A stretch of DNA of 64,000 nucleotides from Dichetophora obliterata (GCA_963920525.1 OY986439.1:28096819-28160818), one strand, 5' to 3'. Positions 1 to 11,811 are shown, numbered from the stretch's first letter. Notes: a model not told the origin generated them from the letters alone. Numbers and translations: made by a program.

Positions 1-478
1 AAGTTTTGCACAGTGTCTTTGATATTTATTATAAACTTTGCTTATGAAATTTGTAAAAATGGGATGAAAATCACGCCTACCTCCTATACAAAGTGACTTA
101 CCCTAAATGGTAAAATCTCTTTAAATTCCACATAAAATAATTTAATGACTTCAAATTTTGCCCAGTGTCTTTGATATTTAATATAAAATTTGAGTAAGAA
201 ATTTGTCAAAATCGGATGAAAACCACACCTACCTCCCATATATAGTGACTTAACCAAAACGCTAAAATCTCTTTAAAATCCACAAAAATTAATTAAATGA
301 CTTAAAATTTTGTACAGCGTCTTTAAAATTTCTTATAAACTTGGAGTCTGAAATTTGTAAAAATGGGATGAAAACCACTCCTACCTCCCATACAAAGTTC
401 ACCAAAATCGTAAAATCTCTTCAATTCTACAAAAATTAATCCAAGGACTTCAAAATTTGCACAAAACCTTTAATAATT
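1..478. repeat. 152-bp tandem satellite, about 3 copies
   Basis: The motif CAGTGTCTTTGATATTTA starts near 11 and 163 and recurs in altered form near 315 and about 459, so the period is about 152 bp. Each unit also repeats a block reading like ACCTACCTCCCATACAAAG. Units differ by scattered substitutions. The array is cut by the left window edge, so the copy number is a minimum. No reading frame is shared between units. Confidence 0.8.
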
Positions 479-826
479 AATAAAAACTTTAAGTATGAAA
501 TTTAGAAAAATCGTTGTCCGTGGGGTATTTTAACTTCGGTCCAGTCGAAGATAATTCCTTCCTAGGTTTTGTTTATTTTGGTGTGGGTATGAATATTATT
601 TTTTTTCTTGTTTTGATATAAAATCTATAACTTTTAAACCGTTTTAAATTTTTCAACCCGTTTCTTTAACATTGCAGAAAATTGACTCCGATCAGTATAT
701 TCATTAAAAGAAAACATAAAAAAGTTTGGGGGTTACGTAACTGGGTTGTTCGGATCATAACTTTTTTTTTTCTAAAATAAGAACTAAAAATTAGTTAATA
801 AGACTAAATTTATATTTCACATATAT

Positions 827-943
827 AGAACAATTAGTTGTTCTAACGAATCTTTCCAAAGAACCAACAACAACAACAACGAAAAAAAAGTTGTTGCTGT
901 TGTTGTTTCTTTGGAAAGATTCGTTAGAACAATTAATTGTTCT
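827..943. repeat. 117-bp palindrome with AAC-rich arms
   Basis: The left arm (AGAACAATTAGTTGTTCTAA onward, through CAAC repeats) is matched by the reverse complement of the right arm ending at 943, with a centre near 885. The arm sequence is closely related to the arms of the 918-bp palindrome at 47052-47969, which share the GTTCTAACGAAT core and the CAACAACAAC tract. The two are therefore members of one palindromic repeat family. Confidence 0.75.
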
Positions 944-1289
944 AACTTTGACTTAAAGCTCAATAAACGTTTATTAAATTTTATTGAAAACAACTCTAAA
1001 TTTCTTAATTTGGATTAATAAAAATACCAGTTTTTCCTAAAGACATGCAAATCTTAAAAACGTCTTTCAGAAAATGTTTTGTTTTCAATTTTTCTTTTTC
1101 TCGCAGTTACGTTATTGAAAGGTTCGCTGAGATCATTAGCATCGTCATTGAGTCAGTATTTTGGTTCGCACTACTATTTATTTTTTGTGTGACGCTTCTG
1201 TATGAAATGTATAAAGTTATACATAAACCCCATTTCACACATTCATTCCATATAGATTACCATCTGTTCTAACAAACTCCTTCAGCCAG
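944..1289. other. Unassigned AT-rich stretch
   Basis: A short open frame (1045-1272) has no recognisable domain, codon pattern or splice context. I see nothing else in it. Confidence 0.4.
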
Positions 1290-2048
1290 TGTTAGGTTAG
1301 GTTAATCCGGATGCCTTCGTGAAGGCTTACATAGACCAATTCTGGTCCTTAGTGGTACCGGTAGCGAACAAAAGGAACCTTTGTGTTTAATTGAAGTCTT
1401 TAAAGATTTGCGTTGAATTCGCAAACCTTAGGAGGGATTCCAGAGATACTTTGGTCACATCTTTAAGCGACGGGAACGTCGATGAGCCTAGGTATTTTAG
1501 TCTCGATCTAAGTAGGGCGGAGCAAGTGCATAGTAGGTGCTCCAGGGTCTCCACTGTGCCCGGTTCCTTGCACTTCCTGCAGTTGTCATACGTGGTGATG
1601 CCAAGTTTCCTCGAGTGGGCTGCCGTCATGCGGTGACCAGTGAGCATGCCCACTAGTGTCCTGCAATCTTTGCGCGGTCGTGCCAAGATGAACAGAGTTC
1701 GTTTTTCGCATTATGCATTGCACATGATTTTCGAGGTTTTGCACGACGTCGTATCTCTCCATCTACGATTCACTGCTTGTGTGGCTCTTCTTTCGAAGTC
1801 TGCGAGTTCTGATTCCCGCCTAACACCTTCCTTTGCTAAACTATCTGCCATCTCGTTTCTTCAATGCCCTGGTGGCTAGGGACCCAGTAGATGCGCACTC
1901 TCTTCGAAGCGCATAGTGCATCTAGTGCATCTCTGCCAGCCATGACAATTTTGGACTTGATGCTAGCGGAGCGCGTGGATTTGATCGCCACTTGACTGTC
2001 AACGAAAATGTTGATGTAAGAGTGTTGTCCTTCAGCAAAGCTTTCCAC
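1290..2048 (-). mobile_element. Non-LTR retrotransposon tail: RNase H plus zinc knuckle
   Basis: Read on the minus strand, 2048 to 1837 encodes part of an RNase H domain with IFVDSQVAIKS and WVPSHQGI. After a frameshift near 1857 the other frame continues GNE-like MADSLAKEG, the usual RNase H end. One stop lies near 1705. From 1686 to 1387 follows a Cys-rich tail (CRKCKEPGTVETLEHLLCTC) typical of LINEs with a C-terminal RNase H. The 3' end near 1290 carries TTAACCTAACCTAA. The N-terminal part of RNase H and all of the reverse transcriptase are missing. Clade (I or R1-related) cannot be settled from this piece. It is a dead fragment. Confidence 0.8.
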
Positions 2049-2264
2049 TTATTTTAATTCATGCGTCTTGCATCACAGTGCATGACCCGGTCAAACAATA
2101 AGGAGGGCACTTCTTTCTTGATCCCATAAGTAACACACAGATGCATCAGTAGAAATCGTACGAGACACTGGCATACACCCAATTATAATGGCTCTCTGAT
2201 AAGAGATTATCTTTCGCAGCATATTTCAAAGCATATCCCACACCAAACCTAACACACCCCATAC

Positions 2265-3663
2265 TTACTTACTTACTAACTTAGTTGGCGCTACAACCAT
2301 ATGTCTGTCTTATCCTCATCTAATAATTTGCGCCAGTCATTTCTGTCTCTCGCTTGCTGGCGCCAGTTGGAACTTCCAAACTTATTCAGGTTGTCCTTTA
2401 CTTGATCTTTCCAACGAAGATGCGGTCGTCCTTATCTGCGTTGACCGCCGCTGGGTACCGAATCTACTATTTTCTTCACTGGAGTATCGTGCGCTGAACA
2501 CGACCTAGCCAGTAAAGCCACTCCATTTGAATGCACTTGACTATGTCGATGTCAGCGTACAGCTCGTACAGTTCATCCATCCACCGTATTCGATACTCGC
2601 CATTGACATAGATTGGTCCGTAGACCTTACGAAGAATTTTTCTCTCGAAGGCGCCTAAAGTCTTTTCATCTGAACTGCTCAGCGTCCAGGTTTGTGATGC
2701 ATAAAGTATGCTTAATGCATAATGCTTACGTCGTTGGTTAAATTTATGATAGATCCCAGATAGACGAAGTTTTTCACAACCTCGAAGGAGGTACTGTCAA
2801 CAGTAACGCGGGTTCCAAGACACTGGGACTGTTTGTTTGTTGACACCAAGTATTTCGTCTTATCTGCATTCACTGCCAGACCCATTCGACTTGACTCTGT
2901 TTCTAATCTGAAGAATGCTGCACTGACTTCGCGCGTATTATGGCCAACGACATCGATGTCATCAGTACACGCAAGCAGCATAACACTCTTGTGGAATATT
3001 GTGCCACTACGTCCCAGATCAGCAGCTCGGAAAATCTTTTCCATCATAAGTTGAAAAAATCGCACGATAAGGAATCACCTTGTCTGAAACTTCGTTTCGT
3101 AACAAATGGTAAGGAGAGGTCCTTACCGATTTTTACTGCGCTGCTGGTTTTGTTCAGTGCCATCCTGCAAAGTTGTATTAGTTTTGCAGGAATACCAAAT
3201 TCAGACATGGGAGAGTACAGGATCTACCTTATTGGGCTCTCGAAGGCGGCTTTGCAGTCGACAAAAAGATAGTGGATGTTGACTTGTTTTTTTTTTGGGT
3301 TTTCTCCAAGATTTGTCGTAGCGTAAAAATCTGGTAGATGGTGGACTTTTCAGGTCTGAAGCCACACGGATAAGATCCTATCAGTTGGTTTACAATGGGC
3401 TTCAATCTTTCACATAAAACGCTCGACAGAACCTTATATGAGATATTAAGAAGGCTTATCATCTGGTAAATGGCACAAATAGAGAGATCGCCTTTCTTGT
3501 GGATTAGGCAGAGCACACTGAGATTCCAATCAATTGGAATGCATTCTTCCGACCATATTCTGCATAGAAGCTCATGAATGCATTTAAATAGAGCTTCGCC
3601 TCCGTTCTTAAACAGCTCAGCAGGTAAGCCATCAGCTCCCGTGGCTTTGTTATTTTTACGTAA
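2265..3663 (-). mobile_element. 5'-truncated RTE-like LINE inserted in the R1-like element
   Basis: On the minus strand 3663-3240 reads KNNKATGADGLPAELFKNGG and GFRPEKST, and 3065-2712 reads a TDDIDVVG catalytic box, GLAVNADKTKYLVS and VYLGSIIN, all typical of RTE-group reverse transcriptases. The region 2700-2280 gives the usual C-terminal part (LGAFERKILRKVYGPIY, then EYRIRWMDEL). The 3' end carries short tandem ACTT repeats. CCCCATAC is present on both sides (2257-2264 and 3664-3671), a target-site duplication. Frames are interrupted by stops, so the copy is inactive. Confidence 0.88.
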
Positions 3664-4236
3664 CCCCATACAGGAGCAGAAATAGTCGCGCAAGCTACAA
3701 ATACGCCCCACACATGAAACGCACAGCCCGCCTACGGAGGCTCCATTCACTCCTTAGCAAACGACGCACACGCCCCACGACCGACGGCAATCAGCCCTTC
3801 AATGCCACCAAATGGGCAACAAAAGATATTTGCTTATCCCCAAATATTTGACTTCAGTCGCATATCTAAAGCTAACCCCATTTGCTCTTGCACATGGATG
3901 TCGACTAGAAGATAACCTGCCTTTCAGCAGCATCGTCACTGTCTTGTCTATGGCATCCTCCAATCACACACCATGCTTATGGCCGAACTTGCCCTAGCCT
4001 CCAGCTCAGCACGAGACTGGCCTTCAACTAAGACAAGCAGATCATCAGCATTGGAATAACATGCATACAGTTGACGGAGCTGGCATAGCAAAGGATCCAT
4101 CATGAGGTTCCAAATGAATGGACCACAGATAGACCCCTACGGATAGCCTTAAACAACATCCATCCACACACATTAGTTTACGCCAATGACACATTTACGC
4201 CTCCTATCAGAAAAATAACTCCTCTTGAGCTTACCT

Positions 4237-4343
4237 ATAGGTAAGCGGTATCACAATGGACCTTATTGGTTTAAGTGAGCTGTGGAACTTGTGTAGGGTT
4301 TTGAGCACATACTGCGGCTGCCGTCTCAACTTAACCTAACCTA
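4237..4343 (+). mobile_element. Short retro-insertion with 10-bp target duplication
   Basis: GAGCTTACCT occurs at 4227-4236 and 4344-4353, directly flanking about 107 bp that ends in CTTAACCTAACCTA, an end resembling the 3' end of the RNase H LINE in this window. It interrupts the R1-like frame. I read it as the extreme 3' end of a LINE, 5'-truncated. Confidence 0.6.
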
Positions 4344-4595
4344 GAGCTTACCTTCCCGACATCAAACCGCAATCAACCTTTCCAATATCCTATCCCAGTC
4401 AGTAAATAACCTCAATACATATTTGGAGCTACTTACTCCACAACATTCTTCACATGAAGCGACCCATTAGTCACACTTTTGGCCTTACGAAAACAAAACT
4501 GATTGACGCAAAGGCTCGCATTCTCACACTTAAGAAGAAACTCCACCATAACCCTTTTCAGCACTTTTCCAAGCACCCTTTCCAAGCATCTACAA

Positions 4596-4800
4596 AGGTC
4601 GGCCTTTGTAGTCTGGTGAAGAGTGCGCTAGACTATTAACTCAGAGGTCCCCGGTGGGAATCCGGATTGGGGCATGGTTCTTTTCGCTTTCTTTTTTCTT
4701 TACTAAATTTAAGAATTATTGATATAAAAAATCCATAACTGTGGAAAATTTGGAATAAAAGACAGGAACAACTGAGGGCTGGACATGCTTGCCGAAGTTA
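4596..4800 (+). mobile_element. SINE-like element with tRNA-derived head, copy 1
   Basis: 4598-4670 reads GTAGTCTGGTGAAGAGTGCG (A-box-like) and then GTCCCCGGTGGGAATCC (decayed B box). The tail (TTTACTAAATTTAAGAATTA, then GTGGAAAATTTGG) matches the tail of the minus-strand copy at 56930-57145. A shared head and tail in two places supports a dispersed SINE. Confidence 0.6.
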
Positions 4801-6426
4801 AGGCATACTTAACTTCTTACGTCTTACACGTTTTGTTCCGCCGAATCAATAATTCACGTATAGTTCCAATTAATTCTTCCTCTAATAATCTATACCTTTC
4901 CTTTCAGGTCAAAGACCAAACGTTGTTTGTATAAGGCACATGCCTTAGTTCTCTGATCTTATTTTTTTAAAAATTGCACGGGAAGTAAGCTGATGCCCAG
5001 GTAGTAGCAAGAATTACTCCTCAATTTATCAGGAGGCTTCAAGAGCACAATCAGTCTTGCTTCCTTCCACCAGAGCTGGGCGATAAGAATTACATGTGTA
5101 ATTAATTGTGGCAAGGATTAGAATTATTTTAATCTCAATTTAACATTTATTAAATTAGGATTTCGGCAAATCTTCAATCGAATGATCTTCGATTACGATT
5201 GCAGCGATCGTAATTTTGAAAAAGTTGCAATTGCGTTCGCGGATTTATTTTTCATGTCCAAACATTCATGTAAAATGTTATAAGCTCACTCAGTTGAGAT
5301 GCCTACAGCCTCAGCCACCTCACGCACTTTCTTTCTCAGATCGTCTTGTCCAATTTACGATTTCTGGCGTGACGACCTCTTTTCGGTGACCTGAACGTTC
5401 AGTGTCACTTGTGATGAAAAAACATCCCTTTGAATTTTACCAGCGCTACTTTCGTTTTGCAAGCTTGTAAAAAGAAAAATTGTTTTGCTTCTGTTCGGCA
5501 CAACATTTTTTTTGTAATCCCTTGGAAGTTTTTCAACACTTTAGATCTCTGTTTTTAAAACCATCTTAATATTATTATCATTAAAGCCATAAAAAGATAA
5601 AAAAGCATAAATTTAATTTTTGTCTGTTGATTTTTTCTTATAAAATAGACAACAAAATCTTTTTTGCGTTTCTTCGGCACAAGATAGAAAATCCAATTGA
5701 CTTCTATATCAAATATTTCTCTAAATTTATTTGTATAATGTTGGTTCAAACTTTTTTTATAGAGCCAATCGATTTGATTTAAAAAAATCTTTGCAAAATA
5801 TATATAAAAATTACTTTCTGACGTGTCCAATATATTGGGCAAATCCACTTAAAGGGTTAACCATTGAAATTGGTGATGCAGAGTAGTTTTCATAAAGAAC
5901 AATTTAATCACATTTAGGGGCTATTATCAATAATTTGCTCTTCTTTTTCGAATGGAAGAGATGCACTTTTCCTTAAAATGGTCTCCTTTAAATTTTTTCT
6001 TGGCTACGGGTCTATATATGTATACTCATATTCATACACATTATCTGGATCTTTAATAGCGATCCTAGCCAAAGATATTATAAAGACAACAAGAAAACTT
6101 TTATACCTACAACTCATATGACGCTTGAAATAAAACATGATTTCTCAAAATATTCCACGTTTATGTGAATAAATACTTAATCACATATGAATGTATGTAT
6201 ATTTAGAATGGGAGAAAAAAAAATTAGTTCCCAACTTATTAAAGAACCTGAATGTTTTAAAATAAATATATTTATATAATAAAAATGCAAATGCAAAAAA
6301 AAAATTCTAGCAAGCAAAGAGTTTTTAATATCTACTCAGTTGGCTAGCTTTACCTAAGCCAATGAGAAACGTATTCAGAAAGTGAAAAAATATGCATAAA
6401 AGTAATATACAAATTTATTCCACATA
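4801..6426. other. Unassigned AT-rich stretch
   Basis: No supported gene. A 97-residue open frame on the minus strand (5555-5848) is low-complexity and has no recognisable domain. Near 5853 there is AAAGGGTTAACC, which resembles a piggyBac-type tip, but I found no partner for it. Confidence 0.4.
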
Positions 6427-6680
6427 TGTGACCTTCTCCGAAAAAAGAGACCTAGTGTGTCAAAAAACGGGCTTGGACTTAAGAGTGGATTCTGGTACCT
6501 AAAAGGGTGTAGAACAAGATGAAATGAGTTGGATTTCTGATAAAAATTTATTTACCCCATAAAATAATAATAATAAAATAATGTGTGTTTGCAGTGATAA
6601 TGCTTTATGAAACTTTAAATGCGTTTTTCTCAAAACTTCATTTTCACACACTAGGGTCCCTTTTCTCGGAGAAGGTCACA
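6427..6680. mobile_element. MITE of about 254 bp with inverted ends
   Basis: The left end (6427-6460) begins TGTGACCTTCTCCGA and runs to TAGTGTGT. The reverse complement of 6645-6680 reads the same with three or four changes. The interior is AT-rich and non-coding. Superfamily unknown. Confidence 0.7.
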
Positions 6681-7562
6681 AATATGGAAATTCTTGAAAA
6701 TGTTCCTAATAAATATTGAAATAACAGCTCCATCAAAAAGTATACAAAAAAGAAAAAATTCAAACGATACTTTAAGAAAAGAACTAGTTGTTTAAAGTTG
6801 TAACAACTTCTAAGAACATATTTAGCCTTATTGGTGTTGAAAAATTTTATTCTTTAGAACTCAAAATCCCATAGATTTTTTGTAAACATTTACAAAAAAG
6901 ATTTAAAAGTGCTAGTCTTAACAGTACTAAATTTTAAGCATTTGCCGTTTAACAATCAACTAAAGCAATTAAGCAAAGTGCTTAAAAGTATCACACGTAA
7001 TACACATACACACTCTCTGGCTCGCAAACATCTGTTACTTGTAATTACACTACCTACACAGGCCGTAAAAAGTTTGTATACTTAGCTTATCAGAAGCTCC
7101 AAACTTAAGTGATGATCACAGCGGTTAAGCCAGAGCCGTGAATTTAATTTCCTATTTGTCATGATCACAAAAACACAAACAAAACAAAATAAAACAAGAC
7201 AGAATTAGCAACAACAATTTAGACTAAATAATTGCTAAAACTTAGTACAAAAACACAATTGTACTATAACTAAAGCAAATTGCTGAGATACCGCGCTACA
7301 GCAGAAGGCAAAACAATAACAACAAAATCAACAACAACAACCACAATAAAGCAATTTTTTTTTAATTTCTTGCTAGCTGTTTTAATTGCTGGAATTATTA
7401 GTTTAATTCTTTTAACAAAAGAAAAAGTAAATAAAATAAAAACAAAATACGTAGTTGACAAAATTTTTTGTTTATGTTTTTTTTTTACGGGTAGACATTA
7501 AAAAACAGCTGTGCATCAAAATAACAAAACAGAAAAATAAATTGAGAATATTATTGCAATTC
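6681..7562. other. Mixed-complexity stretch, possibly unique DNA
   Basis: 7000-7200 is less AT-rich than its surroundings and contains a GATA-type site (CTTATCAG near 7084). 7315-7350 is AAC-rich. The opposed open frames at 7270-7501 are low-complexity. No gene can be supported. It lies about 10 kb upstream of the transporter start codon. Confidence 0.3.
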
Positions 7563-8527
7563 GGTAATTGCATACCTTTGTGGTTAGTAACATTCTTGGT
7601 TTAAATGTCTTTTATTGGAAAAATTTTGTTTTCTATAGGAACATGCAAGTTGCTTAAAATTTTTAAAAACATTGACACCACAAAAACTTTCGTACCAGAA
7701 ACACACAAAAAGTTGTTAGTACTAATTTTATTTTTAGGTGAATGGAAAAAAAAATCAATCCTAAATGAAAGTGCTGGCTTTGAAAGTGAATAACTCGGTC
7801 ATATTACAAAGGATCGCATTAATTTTTTTTTCTTTAAACTTTGATTAATTGTCCGTCCAATTTTGTTTCAATCCTTTTCATTTTCATTTCCCTTCTAACT
7901 GCTATAATATTCAAAAAAAAACTTTAACGAATTTCTTTATTTCGCAAAAAGCTTTGGTAAAAATATTTCTTATTAAAAAAATATTCAAAACCAAAATTGC
8001 TTTTTTAATGGTCTTTCATGTGGTATGCACAAATGTAGGGTTTATTTGAAGTTTCTATCGTAAATAGCGTACCGACTACAATTATTGGCACCCAAAAATT
8101 TGGCGCCAACTATTGACACCCTTGCCTTGAATAGCATTTATAAAATTTCGTTAAATTCCCGTTGGTTATGAACTCTAATTTTTAAATTCTGTGGTTTATT
8201 TCCTCTCTTTGTTCTTTATTGTATAAAAATATTAAGTAGCTCAGTTGTTTGTAAATCTCGGATCTGCAAGGGTGTTTTCATCGTCAATTAAAATAAGGTC
8301 TTATAGTGTTGATATCAATAGCGAACTGAAATTTGGCGAGTACTGTTTCTTATTTATTTATGGATTTTTTATATAGATACGTTTGATTTTTTGATTAATT
8401 TAACAAAAGTCAGTAATTAGAAATTGCAAAATATCATAAAAATTTTTCAGCAAAAAAATATAGGGTACCACGTTCCACACTCCAATTTCGCCTGGGTTAA
8501 AAATTTTCTAAAATTTGGCCAGATCTA

Positions 8528-9822
8528 AGGGTGTCCCAACAAGAACGCAATTTTTAAATTTGGCGCCATTCGAAGTGTCATTGTTTGACATTTGAACAAT
8601 TGTTATTGCTTGCTAGTAGAAGGTACGAGGTTAGTAAAAATGGAGCGCTACACGAATGAACAACGCATTCTCATTGTGAAATTGTTTTACCAAAATGGTG
8701 AAAGTTTTGCGGCTACAGTTCGCAAACTGCGATCAATTTGGGGTCACAATAATGCTCCAAAAGAGTCAACTGTAAAGAGATTAATGGATAAATTTGCCGA
8801 AACTGGGTCTGTTAGTGATGTAAAGACAACAACGCGCCTTCGACCAGGTCGATCGACCGAAAATGTCGCAGCTGTACGTGATGATGTCGCTCAAACTCCA
8901 TCCATCTCAATTCGACACCGAGCTCAGCAAATTGGTGTCTCCAAATCCACTATGCAGCGAATTTTGACGAAAGATTTGCATCTTCATGCATACAAAGTTC
9001 AATTGACTCAGGAACTGAAGCCAGCTGACCAGCGAAGGGAGTTCGTTAATTGGGTATTGGAGAGACAACATGAAAATGCTGATTTTGCCGCTAAAATCAT
9101 CTTCAGTGACGAGGCCCATTTCCATCTTGATGGCTTCGTCAATAGGCAGAATTGTCGCATTTGGGGTGAGGAAAATCCTCGAGTGATTCACGAGAATCAA
9201 ATGCATCCTCAACGTGTCACATTGTGGTGTAGTTTTTGGGCTGGAGGAATCATTGGATCTTTTTTTTATGAAAATGAGACAGGTCAAGCGCAAACAGTCA
9301 ATGGTGTTCGGTATCGTGAAATGATAACCAGTTTTTTCTTGCCTAGAATTGAAGAAATGAATGTGGAGGGAATGTGGTTCCAACAAGACGGCGCCACATG
9401 TCATACAGCCAGAGAAACAATTCAATTGCTGCATCAGTCATTTCCCGGTCGTGTTATTTCGCGTTTTGGAGATCAGAATTGGCCGCCTAGATCGTGCGAT
9501 TTAACACCATTAGATTTTTTCATTGGGGTTTTTTGAAGTCGATGGTTTACGCGAATAAGCCGACGACGACTCAAGCCTTAAAAGAGGAAATTGGACGCTG
9601 CACTAATGAAATACCGCAGCATTTATGCAAAACGGTCATTGAAAATTTCATTAAAAGATCGCGTGTATGCCAGCAAAGCCGCGGCGGCCATCTGCACGAT
9701 ATATTGTTCCATACATAACCTCATTCTGTCTACTTTACGATACAATAAAGTTTCACGATTTTTTTTTAAATATCTGTGTTTTATTTAAAATTTAAAAATT
9801 GCGCTCTTGTTGGGACACCTTT
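8528..9822 (+). mobile_element. Mariner-like transposon, near-complete copy
   Basis: The inverted ends read GGTGTCCCAACAAGAACGCA at 8530-8549 and the complement at 9800-9819 with one difference (AGCGC for AACGC), extending about 32 bp. TA dinucleotides lie at 8526-8527 and 9823-9824. The transposase frame occupies most of the interior. It sits inside the 8067-11168 element and is therefore the younger insertion. AATAAA lies near 9742. Confidence 0.9.
8640..9718 (+). pseudogene. Mariner-family transposase, one frameshift
   Basis: The protein would cut and join DNA at TA sites as a DDE transposase. From the ATG at 8640 (MERYTNEQRILIVKLF) there is an N-terminal helix-turn-helix region and a linker containing RHRAQQIGVSKSTMQRIL. 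The catalytic core follows: first Asp in IIFSDEAHFHLDG, second in WFQQDGATCHTA, third in SCDLTPLDFF. There are 36 residues between the second and third Asp, by my count. The frame breaks just after the third Asp near 9525: one T appears lost from a TTTGGGG-like run. The next frame continues WGFLKSMVYANKP to the stop at 9718. Apart from that base the reading frame of about 359 residues is intact, which points to recent activity. Confidence 0.88.
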
Positions 9823-9936
9823 TACAAACTGCTTTATAGAAACGAAAAAGAAGCAATTGTAGATTGGGTGAAAGTCTCTCAGCTGAAAGTGACGTTAAAT
9901 CAGAAAATTGTGGCATATGGAGCAATTATTGCTTAG

Positions 9937-10463
9937 CCCTTTCATGCTGGATGTTATCTACAGGTAACATTGCACTTATTGGCTTCTAAGTACCGTTATT
10001 TTCATGTTTTTACCTAGTGGTTCTTGCATCATGTGGCATTATGTGTTGTGCAAACTTACAGCTATTTGTTCTATTGAAAACTTTGCACGTGTCCATTCAG
10101 TAGCCGTTCTTCGTAGAGTAAAATAGTCGAAATCAAGATCGGGATCATTTCGCAAAAAAAAAACTGTTTATACAAAAAGTTCTTAAAAACATTAAAATAA
10201 TTCTTTAATTGTAAAACTATGCACACAGTTTAAATAAATAAAGATGAGAGAGTTATATACACAAAAAAAAAATCATGAGAAATGTGTTTAGTTGGTCCAA
10301 TAACTACCCAACGTTTATCATCCAAATAAGCATCATCCTGTAACTAACGAACCCGGGCACCAAGGAATTTCAAATTTTTGTGAGCTCATATTTGAATAAA
10401 GACTAACACATATCTGACCTCAAATAGTGTAGCCCAATCCATTTTAATTCGGGCATGAAAGGG
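9937..10463. mobile_element. piggyBac-like MITE, 527 bp
   Basis: The left tip CCCTTTCATGC at 9937 follows TTAG (9933-9936). The right end GCATGAAAGGG at 10453-10463 is followed by TTAA (10464-10467). A CCC tip with a TTAA target is the piggyBac-superfamily signature; the left TTAG is a decayed TTAA. The interior is non-coding. It lies inside the 8067-11168 element. Confidence 0.6.
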
Positions 10464-11811
10464 TTAAAGTTCCAACAAATGTCTTAAAAAAATAATTGTG
10501 TTTATTTACCAAAATTTTTTTGTAAAACATGTTTAAGCTAAGGTCTCTTATCAATATTTAAAAGTTGTAGAGCTATATTTATAACTTATTTTGAACTAAT
10601 CAATCTCTTTTGTATTCTTAAATGGAGTTTGTATGCTATTTTTTATTTTATTTATTTTTCATTTTTATGTTCTTACAAATGGTTTAGTTCAATTTTAAAT
10701 AAAATCTGCATTATATTTTATCTGCTAGCTAGGTATGTAGGCAACTATGAAAAATAAAGGATTTGCTTTTATGATTTAAAAAAATTATTATATTATTACA
10801 GTCAGCTATTATTGTATATAATTTTTATAGATATTGGGTGCCAATTATTACGTTTTTATGAGTGCTTATAATTGTGGTAATATGCCAATAATTATAGTTT
10901 TTAAAGAGCCAATAATTGTACTTAAGTGCCAACGATTGTAGTAATCAATAATTGTGCCAATAATTGTGGTTTTTGAAAGAATTTTTCTATTTTGATTCTC
11001 ACAAAACACAGAGAGCTCATACAAATATGTTAAAAATTGCTTAAAATATAGAATTTCTCAAAAAATAAAATAAAATTCCAAAAATAACATTCACTTAAAA
11101 ACAGAAAGAATTCCATAGGTTACAAGGTAAAATTTCCTTATGGGTGCCAATGATTGTAGTCGGTACGCTATTTAAAAACAATTTATACGATCGAAAAATC
11201 AAGCCTATCATAAAATTATAAGATTTTTTTTTTGTTTATTTTTATTCATTTTGTAATTTTATTTCCATAAAAAGTAATGGTAAGAATCATGACCATTTCT
11301 CAATTCGTTTCTGAGTTATATTCTCAAATACCCTTAAAACACTGCAACAGCGCCACCTACCGGGTAAAAATTTAGACCTGAACCAGCTATAGACCCAGCC
11401 GCAAACACACACCAAAATCGTTCAAAATCGGGCCATCCGTTTAGGAGGAGTTCAGTGACAAAGCCATGTACAGAAGAATTTTATGTATAAAGAACGTTGA
11501 AAGATTTATAATCATATATGTAATAGATCTTTAGAATAATTGGAAAAGTAATTTTTTCAGTATATAGATCAGATGGACTACATGATATCAGGGTGATTTC
11601 TAGAAATTAATAAGAAAAGGATAAAAGGAGGAAATCAGCATTTTCCTTGCAAAAAATTGTAGCAGCGCTTTTCTGAATGCTTGGGGAAATTTCAATAGCT
11701 TTTGCGGCATTGTTTTGTTTCAAAATCTTCTGAAGTATATTTTAACTTTTTTGTGAACATTTTTAAGTTTTTACGCATTTTTTTGTAGATAAAAGCCAGC
11801 TTCCAGATAAA

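Larger units (their letters stand above)
2049..4595 (-). mobile_element. R1-like LINE reverse transcriptase, split by later insertions
   Basis: Minus-strand fragments read in order as an R1-clade reverse transcriptase. At 4590-4440: LERVLGKVLKR and NQFCFRKAKS (block matching FGFRKGRST). At 4226-4170: SYFSDRRRKC. At 4165-3900: GSICGPFIWNLMMDPLL and ADDLLVLVEGQSRAELEA (catalytic ADD). At 3880-3672: KYLGIS and WSLRRRAVRFMCGAY. After the RTE insertion the frame resumes at 2256-2090 with PVSRTISTDAS. There are several stops and frameshifts, so it is a pseudo-element. The parts join across 2265-3663 and across 4237-4343, both of which are younger insertions with target duplications. Confidence 0.8.
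8067..11168. mobile_element. TA-flanked element with 27-bp inverted ends
   Basis: The left end begins GCGTACCGACTACAATTATT at 8067 and continues to GGCACCC. The right end is its reverse complement ending at 11168, with one change near the tip region. TA lies on both sides (8065-8066 and 11169-11170). The corresponding place in the opposite arm of the fold-back is uninterrupted, which confirms the boundaries. The interior near 10845-10970 has five or more copies of a CCAATAATTGTA-like word derived from the inverted end. Removing the nested mariner and MITE leaves about 1.3 kb. No transposase of its own is seen. Probably a non-autonomous Tc1/mariner-type element. Confidence 0.75.
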
